Assembly (NCBI GenBank): GCA_035506575.1
Contig: DATJPD010000184.1
Location: forward strand, 1-64,000
Direction of reading: 5' to 3'
Source of the DNA: DATJPD01 sp035506575
GTDB lineage: Bacteria > Pseudomonadota > Alphaproteobacteria > CACIAM-22H2
DNA length: 64,000 nt
The notes beneath the pieces were generated by a model. It ran no database searches. It saw nothing but the letters and a program-made list of their open reading frames with translations, and was not told where the DNA came from. Position 1 is the stretch's first letter; every line of letters begins with the position of its first letter. A program made the position numbers and the translations under genes. Below are positions 10,335 to 18,858 of this stretch, piece after piece.

Positions 10335-10369
10335 CGGCGCCGATCGCGGTCGGCGCCGTTGCTGTTTTC
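10335..10369 (+). terminator. Rho-independent terminator
   Basis: A 9 bp stem (CGGCGCCGA / TCGGCGCCG) with a six-base loop is followed by TTGCTGTTTT, 26 bases after the stop of the Met/Lys-rich protein gene. Confidence 0.65.
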
Positions 10370-10377
10370 AGGGGCCG

Positions 10378-10599
10378 TTATCCCGGATACCAGCTGCCGT
10401 CGCCGCGGCATTGCAGCGGCGCCGAGTTGGGCGGATAGACCATCGCACCCGGTGAATAGGGCTGGCCCGCATACACGCAGGCCGGGACCATGGGGGCCGC
10501 GGGCCCCACAGGCACAGGCTGGTGCGAGGACGAATACGAAATGCACCCCGACAGCAGGAATGCCATCGCCAACAGCAACGTGGCCGGTGTCGCCCTCAT
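10378..10599 (-). CDS. Small lipoprotein, unknown function
   Basis: 73 aa. The N-terminus is a lipoprotein signal (MRATPATLLLAMAF) with lipobox LLSGC; the mature part is short and Pro/Ser-rich with two further cysteines and ends DGSWYPG. The start at 10599 is preferred because GAAGG lies seven bases upstream; an in-frame ATG at 10614 lacks such a site. The family is not recognised. Confidence 0.7.
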   Translation of the reverse strand: MRATPATLLLAMAFLLSGCISYSSSHQPVPVGPAAPMVPACVYAGQPYSPGAMVYPPNSAPLQCRGDGSWYPG

Positions 10600-10781
10600 C
10601 CGCAGATCCTTCATGTGGTGTTCGCCTGCTGCAAACGTGCGGGTGCCCCGGCCTGTTCCCGCTGTAGGTCCTGCATGAGCTTTGGCGCCACGCGGTAGCG
10701 TTGTGCCGCACCTCGGGGCCGCCGCGGAACGAACCGGCCCGACCTGGGTTACCCGCGCCAAACTGTGCGAGGAGGTGTCCC

Positions 10782-11024
10782 ATGACTCGTCTGACAGTGA
10801 TTTCGCTCGCCGTGGCAGCGGCGCTCGCCTTGAGCGCCTGCGGCACCCGCACGTCGGACCGCGCCGTCTCGGGCGGCGCGATCGGGGCCGGCGCCGGTGC
10901 GCTCGGCGGTGCGGCGATCGGACATCCGCTGGCGGGTGCTGCGGTCGGCGGGGCGGCTGGTGCCGCCACCGGGGCTGCCACAAGCCCGAACCAGGTCGAT
11001 CTCGGCCGGCCCGCCTGGCGCTGA
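10782..11024 (+). CDS. Small glycine-zipper lipoprotein
   Basis: 80 aa. The signal peptide ends in lipobox LSAC; the mature protein is dominated by a Gly/Ala zipper (GGAIGAGAGALGGAAIG and GAAVGGAAGAATGAA) as in YMGG/glycine-zipper outer-membrane lipoproteins. GAGGAGG lies just upstream of ATG 10782. These proteins insert in or span the envelope; a precise role is unknown. Confidence 0.75.
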   Translation: MTRLTVISLAVAAALALSACGTRTSDRAVSGGAIGAGAGALGGAAIGHPLAGAAVGGAAGAATGAATSPNQVDLGRPAWR

Positions 11025-11287
11025 AGGCGGCGGCGCCACCATTGTATCTCTGCAGGCCCATGCTCATGTGAGTCGGCCTCGCGGGCTCCGGGAAGAGCCG
11101 ACTCGGCCCGCATGTCGCCGCGACATCGTCACGGGCGTGAAAAAAAGCGGTGCTATTTCACGTCCCTGACGATGGCGCTTGAGAAGCGCGCGGCGACTCA
11201 ATAGACGGGACGAACCCCCCGTTCGGAGACGTAGTTCGGAGACGAGGGCCCTGGGGGTTTCGACCATCGGCTTGCAGGAGCAATGCG
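11025..11287. repeat. Intergenic region with two inverted repeats and a 10-bp tandem direct repeat
   Basis: No gene is seen. There is an 8 bp inverted repeat GAGTCGGC/GCCGACTC (11070-11077 and 11097-11104), a 7 bp one CGTGAAA/TTTCACG (11136-11142 and 11156-11162), and an exact direct repeat GTTCGGAGAC at 11221-11230 and 11234-11243, about 45 bases before the arginase-like start. The direct repeat could be an operator. Confidence 0.5.
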
Positions 11288-12229
11288 ATGCAGTCTGAGC
11301 CCGGCTCCTCTCGGCGCGTGGCGCTGATCGGAGCACCCTTCGATCTGGGGTCCGGCGGGAAAGGATCCGCCGCCGGTCCCGCAGCGCTTCGCGAGGCAGG
11401 CCTGGCGGACACCTTGCGCCGGCGGGGCCTGCGGGTCGTCGACCGCGGCGACGCGCGAGGCGTCGTCAATGCGCCAGGCGCCACCATCGACGGGTGCCAT
11501 CATCTGCGCGAGGTCGTGGCGAGCTGCCGCGCCGTGCGGGATGAGGTCGGCCGGGCTTTGGCTGCCGGCGAGATCCCGCTTCTTCTGGGCGGCGACCACT
11601 CGCTGGCCATGGGGTCGATGGCCGCGGTCGCAGCTTATTGTGCGGCCGAGCGGCGCCCTTTGTTCGTGCTGTGGCTCGACGCGCACGCGGATTTCAACAC
11701 GCCCGCCTCATCGCCGACGGGCTACGTTTACGGCATGCCCGTGGCGGTGGCGACAGGCGACGGCCACCCGGACCTTCTGGCGCTCGGCACTGGCAGGCCC
11801 ATGCTGGACCTCCGGCGGGTCACGCAGATCGGCGTGCGGTCGGTCGATCCGCTCGAGGAGGAGCGGATTCGCGACAAGCGCCTGCGCGTCTACCGCATGA
11901 TGGACGTGCGCCGGCGCGGCATGGCGTCGGTGACCGCCGAGGCGTTGGAGCCGGTGCGGCGGGCCGGCGGACATCTTCATGTGAGCCTCGATATCGACTT
12001 CCTGGATCCGGCGGTGGCTCCGGGCGTGGGCCTGGCCGAGCCCGACGGTCCCGACTTCGGCGAGGCCGCACTCTGCCTGTCGTCGGTGCAAGCGACGGGG
12101 CTGCTGGGCTCGTTCGACCTGCTCGAGCTCAGCCCCTCGCACGATCCCACAGGCGGCACCACCGCGCGGGTCATCGACCTTGCCGCGCGGGCGTTTGCCG
12201 CGACCGAGCCCGCCGCGCAGGTTGCCTAA
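11288..12229 (+). CDS. Arginase-like ureohydrolase with altered substrate pocket
   Basis: 313 aa. All six Mn ligands of the arginase/agmatinase fold are present: H104 (GGDHS), D131, H133 and D135 (DAHADFNT), D235 and D237 (SLDIDFLDP). The Glu that holds the guanidinium is also kept (E280, LLELSP). However, the stretch that reads SGNxHG in arginases reads TGYVYG, so the proton-shuttle His (human H141) is Tyr148 and the substrate-contact Asn is Tyr146. It is probably a ureohydrolase with different specificity, or impaired. Start ATG 11288 has AGGAG seven bases upstream. Confidence 0.85.
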   Translation: MQSEPGSSRRVALIGAPFDLGSGGKGSAAGPAALREAGLADTLRRRGLRVVDRGDARGVVNAPGATIDGCHHLREVVASCRAVRDEVGRALAAGEIPLLLGGDHSLAMGSMAAVAAYCAAERRPLFVLWLDAHADFNTPASSPTGYVYGMPVAVATGDGHPDLLALGTGRPMLDLRRVTQIGVRSVDPLEEERIRDKRLRVYRMMDVRRRGMASVTAEALEPVRRAGGHLHVSLDIDFLDPAVAPGVGLAEPDGPDFGEAALCLSSVQATGLLGSFDLLELSPSHDPTGGTTARVIDLAARAFAATEPAAQVA

Positions 12230-12283
12230 CGCCGTCTGCGGCCGATATCCTGCCGGGATGAGAATGACGGCAGGGAGGAACGG

Positions 12284-13132
12284 ATGCGCGGCTGGATGGT
12301 GCTGGCGGCGATGCTGGCGGTTGGATCGATGAGCGTTGACGCCATGGCGCAAACCGACCGCCATCGCGAAGTCATCCGCTACGCCAATGTCAGCCTCGAC
12401 GTCATCGCCGAGGGGCAGGGGCCGCTCATCGTGCTGCTGCCCTCGCGCGGCCGCGATTCCGAGGACTACGACGAGGTCGCGGCCGGCATCGCGCGAGCAG
12501 GCTTCCGCGTGCTCCGCCCGCAGCCGCGCGGCGTTGCGGGCAGCACGGGGCCGATGGACGGCATCACCTTGCACGACCTCGCGAACGACGTTGCCGCGGT
12601 CATCGAGCAGGAGGGGCACGGCGCGCCGGCCGTCGTCGTCGGCCACGCGTACGGCAATTGGGTTGCGCGCATGACCGCGGTCGACCACCCGAAGCTCGTG
12701 CGGGGGGTGATCATCGCCGCGGCCGCGGCCAAGCATTATCCGCCCGAGCTCAGTGCCGCGGTCGGCAAGTCGGGCGATCCGTCGCTGCCCGACGAGGAGC
12801 GGCTCCAATATCTGCGCTATGCGTTTTTCGCCCCGGGGCACGATGCGCGGATCTGGCTCGCCGGCTGGTGGCCGGAGGCCAACCGCAGCCAGGACCGCGC
12901 CGCCAAGGCGACAAAGCAGAGCGAGTGGTGGTCGGCCGGTTCGGCGCCGCTGTTCGACCTCCAGGCCGAGCTCGATCCGTTCAAGCCGCAAGCGAGCCGC
13001 AACGAGCTCAAGGACGAGTTCGGCGACCGCGTCACGATCGCGGTGATCCCAGGGGCCAGCCACGCGTTGATCCCCGAGCAGCCGCACGCGGTGGTCGAGG
13101 CCATCGTCGGCTGGGTGCGCAAGCTGCCGTAA
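12284..13132 (+). CDS. Exported alpha/beta-hydrolase-fold protein lacking the nucleophile serine
   Basis: 282 aa with an N-terminal signal peptide (ends DAMAQ). The core has the alpha/beta hydrolase pattern: strand LIVLLPSRGRDSEDY, nucleophile elbow VVVGHAYGNWVARM, and a C-terminal catalytic-His motif GASHALIPEQP. The elbow, normally G-x-S-x-G, reads G120-H-A122-Y-G124, so the nucleophile is alanine. A non-hydrolytic role (binding, or another reaction on this fold) is inferred. GGAGG precedes the ATG. It follows the arginase-like gene by 54 bases on the same strand. Confidence 0.85.
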   Translation: MRGWMVLAAMLAVGSMSVDAMAQTDRHREVIRYANVSLDVIAEGQGPLIVLLPSRGRDSEDYDEVAAGIARAGFRVLRPQPRGVAGSTGPMDGITLHDLANDVAAVIEQEGHGAPAVVVGHAYGNWVARMTAVDHPKLVRGVIIAAAAAKHYPPELSAAVGKSGDPSLPDEERLQYLRYAFFAPGHDARIWLAGWWPEANRSQDRAAKATKQSEWWSAGSAPLFDLQAELDPFKPQASRNELKDEFGDRVTIAVIPGASHALIPEQPHAVVEAIVGWVRKLP

Positions 13133-13200
13133 CTGCAAGTCAGACGCGCTCGCCGCCAGTTCAATTGAAGGGCGAAGCCGTTTCAGCTACTCATGAGCGC

Positions 13201-14241
13201 ATGAATACGCTGCAGGGCCCACGGGCCCTCGAGCCCGGTGATATCGCGCCGAATTTCGCGCTGCTCGACCAGGCCGGGCAGCGGGTCGAGCTCGACAGCG
13301 ACCAGGTGGCCGGGCATTTCACGGTGCTCGTGTTCCTCGGCGGCTGCACCCGCGACCAGGTGCTGCGTCCCCTCCAGGGCTTCGCCGCCGCGGCCGGTAC
13401 GCTGACGGCGCGCGCGACGAATGTGTTTGCCGTCGGCGCGCCGATCGGCGGCCTGCCCGCCGGCGCATGGTCCTGGCCGGTGCTGGCCGATGGCGACGGG
13501 CGATGCCGCGCCGCCTTTCTCGGCAGCCCGGCGGGCGAGATGACGACGGTGGTCGTGGCACCCAACCGCCACGTGATCGCGGCCATCAGCGGTGGCGACG
13601 ACCAGGCCACGCGCGCCACGGCTGCGATCGAGGCCGTAGCGGCGCTGCGCCGCGCGGCCACCGTGAGTGCCGCGCATCCGCCGGTGCTGATCGTCCCGGA
13701 TGTCCTGAGCCGCACCGACTGCCAGCATTTGATCACGGTCTTTGCGCTCCAGGGCCACGTGTTCGTGCAGCCGGCGCACGGTGCGGCCATGCCGCCGCAC
13801 GATTACAAGGTGCGCGTGCCGGAATACGGCCGGCGGGACCGCATCGATCATTTCATCGTCAACCGCGACACCAACGAGCTGATCCACAGCCGCTTCCACG
13901 CGCGCCTGTTCCCCGAGATCAAGAAGGCGTTCCAGTACGAGATCACGCGCTACGAGCCGTACCGCATCGCCTGTTACGAGGGCGAGCGGGGCGGCGAGCT
14001 GCACGGCCACCGCGACAACACGCTGCCCGTCGTGGCGCACCGGCGGTTTGCCGTCTCGGTCAATCTCAACACCGAGGAGTTCGAGGGCGGCGAGCTGCGC
14101 TATCCCGAGTTCGGCGACGAGGCGTATCGGCCGCCGACGGGTGCGGCGATCGCCTTCTCCTGCTCGATGCTGCACGAGGCCATGCACGTGACCAAAGGGC
14201 GGCGTTACGTGCTGCTGGCGTTCCTCGGCGGGGAGCACTAG
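13201..14241 (+). CDS. Fusion of an AhpC/TSA-like redoxin domain with a 2-oxoglutarate/Fe(II) oxygenase (prolyl-4-hydroxylase type)
   Basis: 346 aa. Residues 1-155 look like a redoxin domain (DIAPNFALLDQAGQRVEL, then VFLGGC49TRDQ where peroxiredoxins place the peroxidatic Cys). Residues 160-346 are a P4Hc-type dioxygenase with iron ligands H270-x-D272 (HGHRDN) and H325 (MLHEAMHV), and R334/R335 for 2-oxoglutarate, then a LLAFLGGEH tail. It probably hydroxylates a protein or small substrate; the redoxin part may protect or reduce. ATG 13201 was chosen; the ribosome site is weak and a start a few codons upstream is possible. Confidence 0.82.
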   Translation: MNTLQGPRALEPGDIAPNFALLDQAGQRVELDSDQVAGHFTVLVFLGGCTRDQVLRPLQGFAAAAGTLTARATNVFAVGAPIGGLPAGAWSWPVLADGDGRCRAAFLGSPAGEMTTVVVAPNRHVIAAISGGDDQATRATAAIEAVAALRRAATVSAAHPPVLIVPDVLSRTDCQHLITVFALQGHVFVQPAHGAAMPPHDYKVRVPEYGRRDRIDHFIVNRDTNELIHSRFHARLFPEIKKAFQYEITRYEPYRIACYEGERGGELHGHRDNTLPVVAHRRFAVSVNLNTEEFEGGELRYPEFGDEAYRPPTGAAIAFSCSMLHEAMHVTKGRRYVLLAFLGGEH

Positions 14242-14243
14242 CC

Positions 14244-14381
14244 ATGTCCCGCTTGGGCCTAATCGGCTGCCTCCTTGTCCTGCTTGCCGTGCTCGTGGCG
14301 TGCGAGGACCGGCCGCCCATCGACGTGTACGGCCACAAGGACAGCACCTACAAACGGCTGGTCATCGGCATTCCGATCTGA
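14244..14381 (+). CDS. Very small lipoprotein
   Basis: 45 aa. Signal peptide MSRLGLIGCLLVLLAVLVAC with the lipobox cysteine at position 20, then a 25-residue tail (EDRPPIDVYGHKD...). It lies two bases after the dioxygenase stop and eight before the HemD-like start, so it is probably translated in the same operon. The family is not recognised. Confidence 0.6.
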   Translation: MSRLGLIGCLLVLLAVLVACEDRPPIDVYGHKDSTYKRLVIGIPI

Positions 14382-14389
14382 GAGGCGCC

Positions 14390-15193
14390 ATGCGCGGCAA
14401 AAAGGTGGCGCTCCTCGAGACCCGGCTCGGGCCGCAGATGGCGGACCTGATCGCACGGCGCGACGGCGTGCCGGTGCAGGCGCCGGCGCTGGCCGAACTG
14501 CCGGATCTCGACCCGGATCGGATCGCCGCTTTGGTTGCGAGCTTTGCGACAACCCCGCCCAGGCTCGTCATCTTCCAGACCGGCGTCGGTACGCAGGCCC
14601 TGTTCGCGGCGACCGACCTGCTCGGCATCACCAATGCGCTTCGCGCGGCCCTTGCCCAGGCCGTGGTCGCGGTGCGCGGCCCCAAGCCCACCGGTGCTCT
14701 GCGCGGCCGCGGCGTGCGCATAGATCTCAGTGCTGCCGAGCCGTTCACCACGGCCGAGCTCATGACCGCGGTGGCGGCGGTGCCGCTCGCGGGCACCCGC
14801 GTCGTCGTCCAGCGCTACGGCGTGACCAACGCCGAGCTCGACGCAGCACTCAAGGCCAAAGGCGCCGAGATCGTCGAGATCCCGACCTACCGGTGGTCTC
14901 TGCCGGCGGACACCGGGCCGCTGATCGCGTTCATGGATGCGCTTGACCGGCGCGAGATCGACGCGGTCGCGGTCACGAACGCGGCCCAGGTCTACAATCT
15001 CTTTACGCTCGCCGAGAAGAACCGTCGCGAGGCGGCGCTGCGCTCCGGCCTCAACCGGACCTTGGTGGCATCCGTGGGCCCGGTCGTCTCGGCGACCTTG
15101 CGCAAGTTCGGGGTCGCGATCGGCCTCGAGGCGAGTCCGCCCAAGATGGGGCCGCTGATCGCCGCCCTCGACGAGGCGCTCTCGCGGTCATGA
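14390..15193 (+). CDS. Uroporphyrinogen-III synthase (HemD) family protein
   Basis: 267 aa. It has the two-lobed HemD pattern: MRGKKVALLETRLGPQMADLI, VIFQTGVGTQALF, GTRVVVQRYG and DAVAVTNAAQVYNLF. HemD closes and inverts ring D of the linear tetrapyrrole in heme/siroheme synthesis. It stands alone here, not beside hemC or a sirohydrochlorin operon, so it may be a second, specialised copy. Its last six bases overlap the tail of the convergent glycosyltransferase gene. Confidence 0.75.
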   Translation: MRGKKVALLETRLGPQMADLIARRDGVPVQAPALAELPDLDPDRIAALVASFATTPPRLVIFQTGVGTQALFAATDLLGITNALRAALAQAVVAVRGPKPTGALRGRGVRIDLSAAEPFTTAELMTAVAAVPLAGTRVVVQRYGVTNAELDAALKAKGAEIVEIPTYRWSLPADTGPLIAFMDALDRREIDAVAVTNAAQVYNLFTLAEKNRREAALRSGLNRTLVASVGPVVSATLRKFGVAIGLEASPPKMGPLIAALDEALSRS

Positions 15194-17224
15194 AGCCAGT
15201 GGACGCCTGACCCAGCCCTCGATCAGGGTTTCGAGCGCCCGCACCGGTGTGGCGTCGCGATACACGCGGTCCCGCCGCCGGGCGACCTCGAGTGCGAGCG
15301 TTTTGCGCCACTCCACCTCGCGTCCGAGGCGTATGGCGAGGGCCACGTAGTCGTCCTTGTCGCGGGCGATGGTCTGTTCGAGCCCCAGCATGGCGAGGAT
15401 CGCGGCGGTGTGGCGGCCGCGCATGAGCCGGCCGGGGAGGGTGACGATCGGCAACCCCGCGGTCAGCGCCTCCAAGGTGGTATTGCCGCCTGACCATTCC
15501 AGGCTGTCGAGGTAGACGTCGCTCGCCGCGTTCAGCCCGGCATAATGTGAGCCATCGAGCGAGGGCACGAACACGACATGGCGGGCGGCGTCGAGGCCGT
15601 GCGCCGCGAACGCCGCCGCGAGGCGGCGCTGCGTCAGCGCGGTCACCTCGGGGGCCGCGTGGTGGCGGATGAACAGGAATTGCGCGTCAGGAACGCCGGC
15701 GGCGATCTTCGGGAAGACGTCGTCGTTGCGCGGCAGGTATTTGTAGAGCGACTGGCAGCAGAGATATTTGACCGCCGCCGGCCGCACGCCCAGGCCTGCG
15801 AGATCGGGTGCTGCGGGCGTCACATCAGGCGGCGCATAGTGGATCGAGAGGTGAGGCAGGCGCACCAGCCTCTCCGTGTAGAACGCCTCGGCCCCTTGCG
15901 GCTCCATCAAGTCGCTCGAGAGGAAATAATCGATGGTCGGGAGCCCTGATGTCTCAGGGTGGCCCCACGAGGCAGCCTGGATCGGCGCCAGGCGCAGCGC
16001 CGCCAGGCGGGCGGTCGCCTGGTCCATGCCGATCTCGGGGTACAGCAGCACGTGCAGTTGGTGGGCGCGGATGGTACCGGCCAGCGCCTCGAAGCTGTGC
16101 GCCGTTTCGACGAAGACGTCGAAGGCCGCTTTCGCGCGCGAGGTCTCGGGATCGCGGCGCAGCGAGGTCGAGTAGCCGTGGAGCTTGAAGCGGCTGCGAT
16201 CCATCTCGCGCACCCAGCCGCCGAAGAGCTTCCAGACCGTGTGGCTGCGGAAAAAGCCGGATACCACGCCGACGCGGATCGGCTCGCCGGCACCGGCCGG
16301 CGGCATCGGCGGGCGCCCCGCGAATTCCGGATACCCGGCCGCCATCGTGCGCGCGAACACGGCGCCGAAGCGCTCCTGCAGCGGGCGGTCGTCTTCGCCC
16401 TGGTAGGCGAGGTAGAAGGGCAGATGCTGCCCGGCAACTTGCGCCGCAGCGGCGAGCTCGGACGCGGGAGCCGCGGCATAATGCGCATCGAGGGCCGCGA
16501 GCTCCCGCGCGTAGGCCGCGCGGCTCTCGGCGATCTCGGCTTCACGCGCGTAGCTGATGGGGATGAACGACAGGCAATAGCCGAACCGGGCATCCGGCAA
16601 CTCGGGCGCCAGCTCGCGGGCGCGGGCATAGAGATCGCGCGCCGCATCGGGATCGCCGTGATCCATCAGCGCGCCGGCGAGATTGATCAGCCCCACGACG
16701 TAGTTCGGAAAGACCTCGAGCGCCCGGCGGAAATACGCGATCGCCTCGGCCAGCCGCCCGCGGTTTTTCAGGACCGCGCCGAGATCGTTGAGCGCCGGCG
16801 CATAGTGCGGGTCGATCGCCAGGACGCGCTGATAGATGACGATCGCCGCGTCGACGTCGCCTTTTTCGCGCAACAAGGTCGCAAGCTGGAAATGCGCGTC
16901 GGCCATGTTGGGCGCAAGCTCGGTGGCCTTGCGGAAGCAGGCGATCGCCTGGCCGGGCTGCCCGAGCTCCTGCAGCACCATGCCGAGGTTCTTGTGGGCC
17001 TCGGCGTAAGCTGGCACGGCGGCCACCGTGGCGCCGAGCAGCTGCACCGCTTCGGCGAGGCGTCCGGTCTTCCAGGCTACGATGCCGAGGACATGCACGG
17101 CATCCGGCTGGCCGGGCCGCAGCTGCAGGGCCGCCTGTGCGGCTGCCGCCGCCTCGGCCCACCGGGCGCCGCGCAGATGGTCGAGCGCCGTCGCGACGTG
17201 CTGGTCGGCTAGATCGGCTGGCAT
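15188..17224 (-). CDS. TPR-containing O-GlcNAc-transferase-like glycosyltransferase (GT41, SPINDLY type)
   Basis: 678 aa. About six TPR units fill residues 1-235 (e.g. AEAHKNLGMVLQELGQPGQA, ALNDLGAVLKNRGRLAEA). The catalytic GT41 half (about 300-670) carries IRVGVVSGFFRSHTVWKL, SWGHPETSGLPTIDYFLSSD, CQSLYKYLPRNDDVFPKI and the nucleotide-binding LEWSGGNTTLEALTAGLPIVTLPG. It probably transfers a nucleotide-activated sugar onto Ser/Thr of proteins in the cytoplasm. Two flagellin genes lie 16 kb away; flagellin is a possible but unproven target. Confidence 0.9.
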   Translation of the reverse strand: MPADLADQHVATALDHLRGARWAEAAAAAQAALQLRPGQPDAVHVLGIVAWKTGRLAEAVQLLGATVAAVPAYAEAHKNLGMVLQELGQPGQAIACFRKATELAPNMADAHFQLATLLREKGDVDAAIVIYQRVLAIDPHYAPALNDLGAVLKNRGRLAEAIAYFRRALEVFPNYVVGLINLAGALMDHGDPDAARDLYARARELAPELPDARFGYCLSFIPISYAREAEIAESRAAYARELAALDAHYAAAPASELAAAAQVAGQHLPFYLAYQGEDDRPLQERFGAVFARTMAAGYPEFAGRPPMPPAGAGEPIRVGVVSGFFRSHTVWKLFGGWVREMDRSRFKLHGYSTSLRRDPETSRAKAAFDVFVETAHSFEALAGTIRAHQLHVLLYPEIGMDQATARLAALRLAPIQAASWGHPETSGLPTIDYFLSSDLMEPQGAEAFYTERLVRLPHLSIHYAPPDVTPAAPDLAGLGVRPAAVKYLCCQSLYKYLPRNDDVFPKIAAGVPDAQFLFIRHHAAPEVTALTQRRLAAAFAAHGLDAARHVVFVPSLDGSHYAGLNAASDVYLDSLEWSGGNTTLEALTAGLPIVTLPGRLMRGRHTAAILAMLGLEQTIARDKDDYVALAIRLGREVEWRKTLALEVARRRDRVYRDATPVRALETLIEGWVRRPLAS

Positions 17225-17263
17225 CGGTCAGACTCGGGCATGTCCGAACGATGATGACAGGAG

Positions 17264-17662
17264 CTAGTCGCGGTACAAGCTCTTGGGGTCGATCGCGACC
17301 TCGGCGATCGTCTCAAGCTGTCCATGACGAACCGCGCGGAAAAAGCAGGTGCGGCGGCCGGTATGACAAGCAACGCCTGTCTGGTCGACCAGCAAGAGGA
17401 GCGTGTCGCCGTCGCAGTCCACGCGAAGCTCGATGAGGCGCTGCACCTGGCCCGAGGTCTCGCCCTTGCGCCACAGCTTCATGCGCGAGCGCGACCAGTA
17501 GTGCACGTCGCCGGTCTCGATCGTGCGCTCGACCGCGAGCCGGTTCATCCAGGCCACCATCAGGACCTCACCCGTGTCGTGCTGCTGCGCCACCGCGACC
17601 ACGAGCCCGTCGCGGTCGAACGCGATATTGGCGAACAGGTCGGCGGGGACAGGGGCGCTCAT
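17264..17662 (-). CDS. hisI: Phosphoribosyl-AMP cyclohydrolase
   Basis: 132 aa, the monofunctional HisI length. Motifs: VLMVAWMN, HYWSRSRMKLWRKGETSG and VDCDGDTLLLLVDQTGVACHTG, which hold the Mg-binding aspartates and the Zn cysteines (VDCDGD and ACHTG). It opens the purine ring in step three of histidine synthesis. The start ATG 17662 overlaps the stop of the cystathionine beta-lyase gene by four bases (ATGA), so the two are translationally coupled. Confidence 0.95.
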   Translation of the reverse strand: MSAPVPADLFANIAFDRDGLVVAVAQQHDTGEVLMVAWMNRLAVERTIETGDVHYWSRSRMKLWRKGETSGQVQRLIELRVDCDGDTLLLLVDQTGVACHTGRRTCFFRAVRHGQLETIAEVAIDPKSLYRD

Positions 17663-18858
17663 GGCCGCATCGCCGCCTGCCGCAGACGCAAGAAGCCTGC
17701 TTCGAGGTCCGCGATCAGATCCTGCGGGTCTTCGAGCCCCGCATGGATCCGGATGAGCGGCCCCGGCGCTTTCCAAGGGACAGCGGTCCGGTAGTGGCTG
17801 GGGTCGGTCGGCAGGATCAGGCTTTCGAACCCGCCCCAGCTGTAGCCCATCCCGAACAGGTCGAGGCCGTCCAGCATGGCCGCGACCGCGGGCTCGGGGA
17901 CAGGCTTCAGCTCGATCGCGAACAGGCCGGAAGCGCCCGTGAAGTCGCGCCGCCACAGCGCGTGATCGGGGGACTCCGGTAACGCCGGATGCAGGACCCG
18001 CGCGACCTCGGGCCGCTGCGCCAGCCACTGTGCAAGCTTCAGCCCGTTTTCATAGTGGCGTGCGAGGCGCACGCCCAATGTGCGATAGCCGCGCAGGGCG
18101 AGATAGCAGTCGTCCGGGGCCGCACTGCCGCCGAAATCCTCGACGGCACGGCGGACCGGCTGGTAGGCGGCCTCGGTGGTGGTGATGAGGCCCATCATCA
18201 GGTCGGAATGGCCGCCGATGTACTTCGTGGCCGAGAGGACCGACACGTCGACGCCGTGCGCCAGCGGCTTGAAGTAGAGAGGGGTGGCCCAGGTGTTGTC
18301 CATGGCCGTGACGATGCCCGCTTTGCGTGCCACGGCTGCAATCGTGGGCACGTCCTGGACCTCGAAGGTCAGCGAACCGGGTGATTCCAGGAAGATCAGC
18401 CTCGTGGTGGGACGGATCAGCTCGCCGATGGAAGCGCCGATGCGCGGATCGTAATAGGTGGTCGCCACCCCGAAGCGCTTCAGCACCGTGTCGCAGAACC
18501 GGCGCGTCGGCCCGTAGGCCGTATCGACCATCAACAGGTGGTCGCCGGTCTTCACGAAGGCGGTCAGGACCGCGGTGATCGCGGCGACGCCCGAGCCCAT
18601 CGCGATGGCCTCCGCACCGCCTTCGAGCAAGGCGATGGCCTCTTCGAGCGCGAAGGTCGTGGGCGTGCCGTGGCGGCCGTAGCGGGTCTTCCGCGGGTCC
18701 TTCTTCTTCTGGGACGCGTGGAGCTCGGCCACGGTCGGAAAGACGATGGTCGACGCATGGTAGACCGGCGGGTTGACGACCCCGTGGTTGGCGTCCGGGT
18801 TGCGGCCGGCGGAGACGAGCAGCGTGTCGGGTCTGGGCTTCTTCCGCATAATGTGCAT
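17659..18858 (-). CDS. metC: Cystathionine beta-lyase (PLP-dependent, Cys/Met metabolism family)
   Basis: 399 aa fold-type I enzyme. It has VNPPVYHASTIVFPTV, the cofactor contact YGRHGTPT, a D before NTWATPLYFKPL and the Schiff-base lysine in SATKYIGGHSD; the C-terminal YSWGGFESL and IRIHAGLEDPQDLI are typical of MetC. It cleaves cystathionine to homocysteine in methionine synthesis. In-frame ATG 18849 (MRKKPRP) is an equally good start. It is divergent from aapJ and overlaps hisI by four bases. Confidence 0.92.
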   Translation of the reverse strand: MHIMRKKPRPDTLLVSAGRNPDANHGVVNPPVYHASTIVFPTVAELHASQKKKDPRKTRYGRHGTPTTFALEEAIALLEGGAEAIAMGSGVAAITAVLTAFVKTGDHLLMVDTAYGPTRRFCDTVLKRFGVATTYYDPRIGASIGELIRPTTRLIFLESPGSLTFEVQDVPTIAAVARKAGIVTAMDNTWATPLYFKPLAHGVDVSVLSATKYIGGHSDLMMGLITTTEAAYQPVRRAVEDFGGSAAPDDCYLALRGYRTLGVRLARHYENGLKLAQWLAQRPEVARVLHPALPESPDHALWRRDFTGASGLFAIELKPVPEPAVAAMLDGLDLFGMGYSWGGFESLILPTDPSHYRTAVPWKAPGPLIRIHAGLEDPQDLIADLEAGFLRLRQAAMRP

